This document shows positions 9,743-16,921 of a DNA stretch of 64,000 nt, in pieces. The notes under the pieces were generated by a model. That model was not told the origin of the DNA. It made no database searches and saw nothing but the letters and a program-made list of their open reading frames with translations. Within the stretch, counting starts at the first letter, position 1, and the number at the start of each line of letters is the position of its first letter. A program made the translations under genes and the position numbers. Source of the DNA: UBA966 sp046350355 (GTDB lineage: Bacteria > Planctomycetota > Phycisphaerae > Phycisphaerales > SM1A02); NCBI GenBank assembly GCA_046350355.1, contig JAXMAN010000003.1, forward strand, positions 186,001 through 250,000. The letters are read 5' to 3'.

Positions 9743-11074
9743 GTGACCGAGTCCCCGAGCCCTCTCCGTTGTCGAGTCCAAGAGCATCGCGTTTCGACGC
9801 TTGTCCACATGCTCGCGGATCGCCAATTGAATCTCGCCCCGGACTTTCAACGAAAGAGTGTTTGGTCGGTCGCTGACCGCAGAAGGCTCATCGAGACTGT
9901 TCTCCAAGGCTGGCCGATGCCTGCAATCTTCCTGCGCCGACGTCGCCATGAGGGGCGCGACTACTTCGATGTGCTCGACGGAAAGCAGCGGCTGGAATCG
10001 ATCTTCATGTTCATCGGCGCGAGGGGCTTTGGGCGAAAGTCCTTTGATGTAAGGTGGCCCTTGGGCGCCGAGCAGAAACCGGAGAGGCGTGATTGGACCA
10101 CAATCCGACGCCACTTGGGCGAGGTGGTGATCATGAGCTACAGCGTTCCCGTGATCGAGGTCGAGTGCGACTCTCTCGCGTCAATCGTGGAGCTCTTCGT
10201 TCGAATCAACTCCACCGGCAAGCCGCTTACTCGCTCGGAGAAGATGAACGCGAAGTTCTACCGCTCGGGACTGCTGAGAGCATGCGCTCAAATTGCAAGG
10301 AAGCAGCGGCGGATGCTCATGAAGCATGGGGTCATCAAGGAAGTTCATGTCAACCGCATGAAGGATGTGGAGTTCATCACGGAGCTCTTGGTGTCGATGC
10401 TTCGTGGCGCGCCGGTCAACAAGAAGGACGCGCTGGATCGTGTCCTCTCTGAGGCAGTCGATGGTCGCTCGCTCAAGAGGCTAACGAGCGGAGTAGTCGG
10501 GGCAATGAAGTTGTCGTTCTCCGCGCTTCCCGACCTGCAGGCGACCCGGTTCCGTAATCACTCTGACTTCTACTCGCTGGTGTTCGCATTGTGGAGCTTG
10601 TCGGAGCATGGACTCGTCCTGAAGGATCGAACGGCGCTACGTCGAGCTGCGGGGCTTCTGCGTCGGCTGTCCGGTGAAGTTGACGCCGCGATTGAGATCC
10701 GACGTCGGTCGGGCGACACGCCGGGTGCCAATGAGGTTGGGCTGCGATACCTTGCTGCCGTCGAGCGCTCGAGCGACAACGCGGTGCAGCGTGGGCAGCG
10801 CCACGAGATTCTGGTCGGCTTGCTGGAGGGCTTGTTCGGTGCGAAGGACACCCGGCGCACGTTCAGTGCCGAGCAGCGTCGACTGCTGTGGCAATCCGAC
10901 GAAGCGAAGCGCTGCAGATCGTGTGGATGCGCGCTTGATTGGTCGAACTTTCAGGTCGACCATGTCGTGCCTCATTCGCGCGGCGGCGGCACGACGCTGC
11001 GAAATGCCCAGTTGATGTGCGGCTCTTGCAATGCTCGGAAGGGCAATCGGCGGGGGAAGGGGCGAGCGCGATAA
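9743..11074 (+). CDS. DUF262 / HNH endonuclease domain protein (GmrSD-like)
   Basis: The N-terminal half is a DUF262 (ParB/Srx-like) nucleotide-binding domain: 'VLDGKQR' (D79-R83) is the family's DGQQR motif, followed by 'RINSTGKPLTRSEKMNAKF'. The C-terminus is an HNH nuclease with two zinc-binding CxxC pairs ('CRSCG', 'CGSCNARKG') flanking 'VDHVVPHSRGG' (D406-H407). DUF262-HNH proteins include the type IV restriction enzyme GmrSD and SspE, which use nucleotide hydrolysis to attack modified phage DNA. The gene starts at GTG 58 bases after the methyltransferase, so it may be read with that module or be an independent defence gene. At 443 residues it is shorter than full GmrSD fusions (DUF262 plus DUF1524). 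The domain calls are firm; the biological target is inferred. Confidence 0.85.
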   Translation: MTESPSPLRCRVQEHRVSTLVHMLADRQLNLAPDFQRKSVWSVADRRRLIETVLQGWPMPAIFLRRRRHEGRDYFDVLDGKQRLESIFMFIGARGFGRKSFDVRWPLGAEQKPERRDWTTIRRHLGEVVIMSYSVPVIEVECDSLASIVELFVRINSTGKPLTRSEKMNAKFYRSGLLRACAQIARKQRRMLMKHGVIKEVHVNRMKDVEFITELLVSMLRGAPVNKKDALDRVLSEAVDGRSLKRLTSGVVGAMKLSFSALPDLQATRFRNHSDFYSLVFALWSLSEHGLVLKDRTALRRAAGLLRRLSGEVDAAIEIRRRSGDTPGANEVGLRYLAAVERSSDNAVQRGQRHEILVGLLEGLFGAKDTRRTFSAEQRRLLWQSDEAKRCRSCGCALDWSNFQVDHVVPHSRGGGTTLRNAQLMCGSCNARKGNRRGKGRAR

Positions 11075-11129
11075 GTGCATCCGCGAGGGCGGCAGTTCGC
11101 CGCAGCACCAATTGAAGCGACTTGGCGCA

Positions 11130-11570
11130 GGTGACTGGGGTGCGCTGAGTAGTTTCAATCTCTTCTGAGGGAGCGTTGCGGCCCGATGGGCGAGAGAATC
11201 CTCCACTCGGGTGGTCGAACAGAGGGCACCATGCGCGTCGTGGCCCCGGTCCATGGTCATGCACTGCACGATGTCCGCAACGCTGTGCCGCTGCCCTGGC
11301 GCCGTCTGGCACGGGCTGCGAATTCTGTGCGCCTTCGGCTTCCGCTTCCTTCGCTCGTTCCGCGCCGCGACTCCGGGTGCGCGTCATGGTCCGCACGCTG
11401 CGCGACGAGCGCCACTTTTGCGAAGTCCTCCGGGCAGTGGCCCAGGGTGGTCGCTCATAGATCAGTTCCGCGAGCACTCTAACCGCGTGCGCCTTCACGG
11501 CGCGCTCGGGTGCGGCCCGCCGGTATCGGCGGCGATGTTTGCTGCCCGGCCCTCCCTCGCGCCGTGCCGT
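11130..11570 (+). mobile_element. Degraded IS3-family remnant (left end plus OrfB C-terminal fossil)
   Basis: The 579-base stretch between the DUF262-HNH gene and the DarT gene contains no intact gene. At 11130-11149 it has 'GGTGACTGGGGTGCGCTGAG', nearly identical to the terminal sequence of the truncated IS at 13664 and of the small element at 18739. At about 11460-11560 a plus-strand frame reads 'REHSNRVRLHGALG' then 'PP', which resembles the end of IS3-type OrfB transposases (N-x-x-R-x-H-x-x-LG-x-x-P). The middle is too decayed to translate and no right terminal repeat could be found. The reading as an old IS copy is inference from these two anchors. Confidence 0.5.
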
Positions 11571-11653
11571 CCAGCAGCGGCCTTCCGATTTGACGACTAC
11601 TGCGTAAACTGCCAATTCACCAGCGGGGACGTTTCAGCCGTCGCAAGGATCAC

Positions 11654-12907
11654 ATGAGCGGGAACCTCGCCATCCGGAGAAGGGACCTCGAGTCGGCAAT
11701 CCGCTCAGGTACGGAACTTGCCAGAGCGGCATCCTCTCGTTTGGAGCAGGCGGAGGAACTGCTTGAAGCCGCCTACGAGGAACTTGATCCTGAAGTGGAT
11801 CGAGACCCGAGATTTCTCGCCGCGCAATCCCGCTATGAGGAGGTCGCCCGCGAAGTCGCCCGTCGCCGGGGTGGTGGCAACCTGTCGAGTGTCGCAGCTG
11901 GCGTCGAACAGCTCGTCGCGAAGTTCGGGCCGCTGGTGGGAACGCGGCAGAGCAATTGCATTGATCTGACGCGGCTTTCCGAGTCGGAATTGCGTGCCGA
12001 AGCTCGCGCCGCGTATCGAGGAATCGCCTCCGTACGTCGGGAGATCGCGGCGGCAGGAGTGGCTGACTACGCCAGGTCTGTCGACCATTGCCGTGCTGCC
12101 GCGGTCGAAGCGAGAGACCGTCTGGATGCGCTGAATCGCGAGTTGGTCCAGTTGGGCGCGGATGAGCAGCGACAGGCTGCAGAAGCCGGCGCAAGGCTGA
12201 TGACCGAAGTGCAGCGAGAGGTCAGCATCACGACAGCAGCGCAGGTTCCCGCACAGGGCATCGAGGGGTATGCCAGGCAGCGAGGCATCGCTCAATTGGT
12301 GCACTTCACCCGATTGGAGAATCTGCCAGGCATCCTGAGGCACGGTTTGATCCCGCGTGCCGAACTCGAAGCGGATGGCTCGGTGGCGGCCGTGTTCAAC
12401 GACGAGTATCGGCTGGAACGGCGGCGTGATTGCTCGTGCCTTTCAATCTCGCGGATCAACTACAAGATGTTCCACAAGTATTCGCGCCAAGCCGACTGGT
12501 GCATTCTCCACATCGATGTTTCGCTGCTTTGGAAGCAGAAGAGTATCTTCTGCGAGACCAACGCCGCATCATTCGGCGCGGTGCAGCGCGCAGAGGGATT
12601 CGGATGGTCCGGCGAAGGCCTGGCACAGCTCTTCAAGGATCCGGTCCAGACACCTCAGGGTGCTGTGCACCGTGCATCGCTCATTCCCTGGGGACTTCCG
12701 AGCAACGAGACATCGGATCCTCAGGCAGAAGTTCTTGTCCATGGGCGTGTATCTCCGGATTGCATTCATGGTGTCGCATTCAGGCGTGACGAAGATCTTC
12801 AGGAGATGAAGAGGCACCTTCTTGGTAATCGAGTCCAGTGTTATGTTGATGCATCTCAGTTTGGTCCACGGAAGGACTACGCGTTTTGGAAGAGAGCGAT
12901 TGGTTAG
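11654..12907 (+). CDS. darT: DarT-like DNA ADP-ribosyltransferase toxin with N-terminal coiled-coil extension
   Basis: The C-terminal 200 residues look like the DarT (DUF4433) ADP-ribosyltransferase fold: 'LVHFTRLENLPGILRHGLI' (H217 in the NAD-binding start), 'CSCLSISRINYKMF', then 'QAEVLVHG' in which E359 is the expected catalytic glutamate. DarT enzymes use NAD+ to ADP-ribosylate bases in single-stranded DNA and block replication. Residues 1-215 form an alanine/glutamate-rich helical region that ordinary DarT proteins (about 200 residues) lack; it may be a sensor or oligomerisation arm. The next gene follows after 8 bases and looks like the NADAR antitoxin found with DarT1, which targets guanine. 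ATG 11654 was chosen as the first good start. Confidence is high for an ART fold, moderate for the DarT1 subtype. Confidence 0.75.
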   Translation: MSGNLAIRRRDLESAIRSGTELARAASSRLEQAEELLEAAYEELDPEVDRDPRFLAAQSRYEEVAREVARRRGGGNLSSVAAGVEQLVAKFGPLVGTRQSNCIDLTRLSESELRAEARAAYRGIASVRREIAAAGVADYARSVDHCRAAAVEARDRLDALNRELVQLGADEQRQAAEAGARLMTEVQREVSITTAAQVPAQGIEGYARQRGIAQLVHFTRLENLPGILRHGLIPRAELEADGSVAAVFNDEYRLERRRDCSCLSISRINYKMFHKYSRQADWCILHIDVSLLWKQKSIFCETNAASFGAVQRAEGFGWSGEGLAQLFKDPVQTPQGAVHRASLIPWGLPSNETSDPQAEVLVHGRVSPDCIHGVAFRRDEDLQEMKRHLLGNRVQCYVDASQFGPRKDYAFWKRAIG

Positions 12908-12915
12908 GCCCTGCC

Positions 12916-13602
12916 ATGGCAACGAGACCTGTCTTCATCCCCATGCGTGAGGGCGAGCACTTCGTGAAGAAGGTCGATGTCGCATTCGACTGGATCCCCG
13001 GAATGGCGTTGTCGCAAGCGCGCAGAAGGATTGAGTCTCTGCACTCCGCCGTTGGTCGAGTTTTGGGCAAGAACTCCGTGCTTGAAGTGTCGAGCAAATC
13101 ACCTGACCCGGTTGGCGTGAGTTTGAGCGCATTCAATCTCAGACTGCGAGCGGAATCGGGCGACATCATGTCGGTGGAAGCCGCCTATCAGGGGTCAAAG
13201 GTCTTCGCGAGCGGCGGTCCATTCCGCGACATCTATCGCATGCCCTCCATCGATGCCAAGCGTGACGAACGACTCCGAACGAGTGGGCCGATCATCGGGT
13301 TTGACTACTTCGGTCAGCGGTGGGGAGCTTTCCCCAAGAGCGCCTTCTACGACTGGCTCTATGTGTCAGCGCTTTCCCAGGATGAGCGGCTTTCAACCAG
13401 CCTCGACCGCTTTGAGTGCTTCACGGACATCGCGTTCAATCCAGGGAGATCTTTCAACTGCCAGGCGCGGGCGGTCGCGCTTCTCGTCAGTCTGAAGTGG
13501 CGAGGTCTGCTGGAGTCGGCGCTTGCTTCCCAGACCGCGTTCCTTGGGGTCCTCGGACGGGTGCCGACACTCGATGACGATCAGCCGGATCTGATCGGAT
13601 AG
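12916..13602 (+). CDS. NADAR-type antitoxin associated with DarT1
   Basis: This 228-residue protein follows the DarT-like gene by 8 bases. The central region 'LSAFNLRL' followed by 'SVEAAYQGSKVF' and 'GGPFRDIYRM' resembles the NADAR/YbiA pattern (LSNF, then S-V-E-x-x-Y-Q-x-x-K), and 'FYDWLYVSAL' and 'FTDIAFNP' fit the DarT1-associated NADAR group as I remember it. NADAR proteins remove ADP-ribose from guanine and so reverse DarT1 toxicity. The toxin-antitoxin pairing is supported by gene order and spacing. An in-frame ATG at 12886, inside the upstream gene, is an alternative start. There is no clear ribosome binding site at either ATG, so translation may depend on coupling. The fold assignment is from memory of family patterns only. 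Confidence 0.65.
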   Translation: MATRPVFIPMREGEHFVKKVDVAFDWIPGMALSQARRRIESLHSAVGRVLGKNSVLEVSSKSPDPVGVSLSAFNLRLRAESGDIMSVEAAYQGSKVFASGGPFRDIYRMPSIDAKRDERLRTSGPIIGFDYFGQRWGAFPKSAFYDWLYVSALSQDERLSTSLDRFECFTDIAFNPGRSFNCQARAVALLVSLKWRGLLESALASQTAFLGVLGRVPTLDDDQPDLIG

Positions 13603-13739
13603 CGCGGCTGCGCAACTGAAGACCCGCGGAGTCAACTTGAAGTCCTGAGCGATCGTCGGTCACGGTGACAGGGGTGCGCTGAACAGGTCCCCCACATATG
13701 AGTGACTTTCGCGGCCCGGCGGGCCGAGAGGGGTCTCCG

Positions 13740-14030
13740 ATGAAGGGTCCGACGACCAGGAAGCGCCTCCGTCCTGAGGAGGTGGTCGCGCAGCTGGGGC
13801 GGGCCGACGAGGCGCTCGCCAAGGCCGCGCCGATCGCCGAGGTGGCGCGGTCGCTGGGGGTGTCCGAGGTGACGCTGCACCGGTGGCGTTCCGAGTACGG
13901 CGCGCTGGACCGGGACATGGTGAAGCGGCTGAAGGACCTCGAGAAGGAGAGCGCGCGGCTGAAGCGCCTGGTGGCGGACCAGCAGCTGGGCACCCAGATC
14001 CTGAAGGAAATCGCCAAGGAAAAGTTCTGA
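13740..14030 (+). CDS. IS3-family transposase OrfA
   Basis: This 96-residue basic protein has a helix-turn-helix ('EVARSLGVSEVTLHRWRSEY') and a leucine-zipper-like tail ('MVKRLKDLEKESARLKRLVADQ', two parts of one helix), the normal layout of IS3-group OrfA. ATG 13740 is preferred because 'GAGAGGGG' lies 6-7 bases upstream; an in-frame ATG at 13698 would add 14 residues. In an intact IS3 element OrfA binds the terminal repeats and is fused to OrfB by a -1 frameshift. Here OrfB is truncated, so at best OrfA is a DNA-binding leftover. Confidence 0.8.
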   Translation: MKGPTTRKRLRPEEVVAQLGRADEALAKAAPIAEVARSLGVSEVTLHRWRSEYGALDRDMVKRLKDLEKESARLKRLVADQQLGTQILKEIAKEKF

Positions 14031-14240
14031 TCCCGGCGCGGCGGCGCCGGGCGATCGAGCACGTGACGATCGCGATTGACGTGTCCGAGCGGCGGGTGTG
14101 CCGCGTGGCTGGCCAGCACCGGAGCACTCAGCGTCGCACGGCGCCGCCGAACCCCTACCGGGACAGGCTGGTGGCCAGGATGCGGGAGCTGGCAGTGGCG
14201 AACCCGCGCTGGGGCCGGCGCTGCCTCCGCTGCGGCGCCG
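14015..14240 (+). pseudogene. IS3-family OrfB transposase fragment
   Basis: In the frame overlapping the orfA stop the sequence reads 'IPARRRRAIEHV', 'VSERRVCRVAGQHRSTQR' and 'RLVARMRELAVANPRWG', the typical N-terminus of IS3 OrfB. Similarity stops after 'RWGRR', where intact proteins continue into the HTH_21 and integrase (DDE) domains. The frame then runs through unrelated sequence to a stop at 14315-14317. It is a truncated, non-functional transposase gene. Confidence 0.75.
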
Positions 14241-14273
14241 CCGGACACACAAGGGGCAGCTACCATGCACCCA

Positions 14274-14300
14274 CTCTCATAGGGGGTGGACCTATGAGAG
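14274..14300. repeat. Perfect 10-bp inverted repeat upstream of the McrB-like gene
   Basis: 'CTCTCATAGG' (14274-14283) and 'CCTATGAGAG' (14291-14300) are exact reverse complements separated by 7 bases. The hairpin lies just past the IS3 orfB fragment and about 100 bases before the McrB-like start. It could be a transcription stop, an operator for the restriction operon or a scar of the IS deletion. There is no T-run, so an intrinsic terminator is not well supported. Confidence 0.5.
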
Positions 14301-14398
14301 CGACCCCGTCGTGCTGAGTGCTATCGCCCCAGAGCCGACTCATCGTGCTTCATTCCGCGCTCGTCGCTCGGGGCCATCTTCGATCGAGCAGTCTTGCC

Positions 14399-16921
14399 AT
14401 GAAGCCAAAGCCTTTCCACTGCCCAACCCTACTCGTCGTGGTGCAGAAGCCCTTTCTGACGGACTCTGGGGAGTTCTGCAAGCTCGCTCCCCTGATCTAC
14501 CTTGACGGGGACTATCCGCGTCCGGAGGAGTTTCTCAACGATGGCGAAGTCTGGTGGATGCTGACACCGCGTACTCGGGGCTTCGCCGAGCCTGGCCGCA
14601 TCGTCGTTGCGCAGCTCGAGCGCGCGGTGCGCTTCGACGAGCGGGATGAGGACAAGTCGAGTGTCCAGGCCGTAATCGACTCGATTCGTGATCCGGGGAA
14701 AGATGATGTCTTCCAGGTCATACGCATGGACCCTAGCGAGGCCTCTTCGCCGCAGGATTTCGTCGAGTCCTTTCGCATCGCGGCGACGCTGCGCCATCTG
14801 GGGCATGTTTTTGTCCACTGGCGATCGAGCTACTACGGACCATTTCGTGCGATCGAAGATGGCGTTTCCGCATCTGGCGGCGGTCGATACAAGTTGGTTC
14901 CCCAAGACGTGGCGAAGAGCAGGGTCTACGAGATCGACGGTAAGAGGTTTGGCGAGTTGGTCCGAATCGAGAAGTGCAGCGAGGCAATCTCAACGACTTC
15001 ATCGCCTCGCCGGAGCCCACGCGGATCTTCCGAGCGGATCGAACTCAAGTTCGAGTACTTCTTGGCGAGCTGCCTGTCAGGCGCGCTAAACGCTGCTCAG
15101 ACGCGAGAGCTTGTTCTAGAACCGATCGGAACCAAGCTCAGAAGGGTAGCCAGCCAGTGCCTCGTTCGGAAGGACTCGCAGCAATTCAAAGGGCTCCTCG
15201 AGAATCTTGAGCAGAGGGCGATCGATCAACAAGCTTCGGCGGACCTTCTAGAGGCAATCCGCAGCCGACGTAGCGCTGTTGAAGCTGACCTCGAAGCCTT
15301 AGACGCCCTCGCGACCGCCATGCTTGAGCAGGGGCTTCTCGGCCCCGATCGGTTGGAGAGGATGGAGAAGCAGATCGCTGATCGGTACCTATCGCAGCAC
15401 GGCTCTGAGCTTCGAGCCAAGCTCGATACGGAGCTCGAGACCTCGCGTCGGAGTCTCGGAGAACTTCGGCGTGAGCTGACAGAGGTTGAGGCGAACATCA
15501 AGCAGGTCCAGCAGCATGAACGGGCTGAGTTCCTTCGCCAATTGGATGAAGAGAGAGGGACCATGCTGGCGGAACTCGAGGATGGGCGCAAGAAGCTCGA
15601 GCAAGACCGGGCCGAGATCGAGCACCAGCAACATGTCTTGAAAGGCACGCTTGTGGAGGTGACGCGCAATCTCAGCGAAGAGGGGGACAAGATCATCAAT
15701 CAGTTTCTTGCCCTCGAGCCACTGCTTGGTCTGAACACATTCGCTCGCGGGGGGAGTGCGACGGCGGCGTCCTCGCCTCATCACTCAGCCAGTCCAATTC
15801 CTCCCAGCTTTCAGCCGGTCATCCGAACTCGAGGAACTGGGTCCCCCGAGCCCATTTCGGAGGCGGCCTTCGTGGACCGCGTTCTGCGCCGCTCCGCCGA
15901 GCGAGGGCTCGCGTTCCGCCGCGGAGACATTGAGCGATTTCACCTATCCGTAAAGACCGGCGAGATCACCGTCCTCTGTGGGCCTTCCGGAACTGGAAAG
16001 TCCTCGCTCGCGATGGTTTATGGGGAGGCCCTGCGAGGTGAAGAGCCGGGAGAACATGAGTCGCACATCGTGATCCCAGTGAGCCCGACATGGCTTGATG
16101 CGCGGGACCTGCTTGGCCATGTCAGCGCCTCAGAACGTCAGTTCATCCCTTCTGAGTCTGGGTTGTACGAGTTTCTGTTGACGGCCGAATTCGAACAGGT
16201 CCGCCTCGGCGAAGGGGCCGGCATCGCGCTGGCCATTCTTGACGAGATGAATCTCTCCCAGGTCGAGCACTATTTCGGCGACCTAATGCTGGCTTTGGAG
16301 CGCAAGGGTCTGGATCGCGCCATCCGATGCTTCTCAAAGACCGCGACCCTTCCATCATGCCCGTTTCACAAGCATGGTCGGATCAGGCTCTCTGAATCGC
16401 TGCGTGTCGTCGGGACCATGAACTTTGACGAGACCGTTCGGCAGCTCAGCGATCGGTTTTTGGATCGCACAAACGTCATCTACCTCTCCACCGGGGGCGT
16501 CGGCTCTGACACATCAGAGCCGACGGGCGATGATTGCGGCCGCACGATCACGCGGCAAGACTTCGCAGAGTGGTCTACGAGCCGGCCTTTGGAGGGAGAT
16601 ATGGCCAGCTTCATTGATGAGCTCTATCGCCTTATGGAGAGGTTGGCTCATCCGGTCTCTCAGCGTGTTCGGGATGATCTCTACCGCTACATCTGCACAA
16701 GCGGCAATCTGGTCTCCCAGGGGCAAGCAACCGATCAGCAAATCGCGCAGCGCGTCCTGTCGAAAGTTCGCTTGATGGGCAGCCGTTCGCAGCGCGAGGC
16801 CTTTGAGCTTCTCCAGCGGCACATCGATGCTGGGGCTCGCGATTTCGGGCTGCCGGTGACAATGTCAGCGATGCATCGAATCCGCGCGAGACTCATAGAG
16901 GATTTGCCCGATGAGGACTGA
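14399..16921 (+). CDS. McrB-like AAA+ GTPase/ATPase with long coiled coil
   Basis: This 840-residue protein has three parts. The N-terminal 220 residues are of unknown fold. Residues about 290-440 are a long charged coiled coil (many 'LEELRRELTEVE'-type heptads). The C-terminus is an AAA+ domain of the McrB/MoxR group: Walker A 'GPSGTGKSS' (G528-S535), Walker B 'LAILDEMN', and the McrB-type sensor 'VGTMNFDETVRQLSDRFLDR'. McrB motors power DNA cleavage by McrC. The stop overlaps the next gene by 11 bases, and that gene is a McrC-like nuclease. The coiled coil attached to a McrB motor is the hallmark of CoCoNuT-type systems, but the match was not tested. ATG 14399 is the first start after the IS remnant; 14318 is open upstream. 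Confidence 0.82.
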   Translation: MKPKPFHCPTLLVVVQKPFLTDSGEFCKLAPLIYLDGDYPRPEEFLNDGEVWWMLTPRTRGFAEPGRIVVAQLERAVRFDERDEDKSSVQAVIDSIRDPGKDDVFQVIRMDPSEASSPQDFVESFRIAATLRHLGHVFVHWRSSYYGPFRAIEDGVSASGGGRYKLVPQDVAKSRVYEIDGKRFGELVRIEKCSEAISTTSSPRRSPRGSSERIELKFEYFLASCLSGALNAAQTRELVLEPIGTKLRRVASQCLVRKDSQQFKGLLENLEQRAIDQQASADLLEAIRSRRSAVEADLEALDALATAMLEQGLLGPDRLERMEKQIADRYLSQHGSELRAKLDTELETSRRSLGELRRELTEVEANIKQVQQHERAEFLRQLDEERGTMLAELEDGRKKLEQDRAEIEHQQHVLKGTLVEVTRNLSEEGDKIINQFLALEPLLGLNTFARGGSATAASSPHHSASPIPPSFQPVIRTRGTGSPEPISEAAFVDRVLRRSAERGLAFRRGDIERFHLSVKTGEITVLCGPSGTGKSSLAMVYGEALRGEEPGEHESHIVIPVSPTWLDARDLLGHVSASERQFIPSESGLYEFLLTAEFEQVRLGEGAGIALAILDEMNLSQVEHYFGDLMLALERKGLDRAIRCFSKTATLPSCPFHKHGRIRLSESLRVVGTMNFDETVRQLSDRFLDRTNVIYLSTGGVGSDTSEPTGDDCGRTITRQDFAEWSTSRPLEGDMASFIDELYRLMERLAHPVSQRVRDDLYRYICTSGNLVSQGQATDQQIAQRVLSKVRLMGSRSQREAFELLQRHIDAGARDFGLPVTMSAMHRIRARLIEDLPDED

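Larger units (their letters stand above)
13664..14240 (+). mobile_element. Truncated IS3-family insertion sequence (left end, orfA, start of orfB)
   Basis: The element begins with 'GGTGACAGGGGTGCGCTGAA' at 13664, which recurs at 11130 and in inverted form at 18825-18845. It carries an intact-looking orfA (13740-14030) and about 75 codons of orfB in the next frame. OrfB homology ends at about 14225, so the element has lost its DDE catalytic core and right end. It lies between the DarT/NADAR pair and the McrBC-like pair and cannot transpose on its own. Confidence 0.75.
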
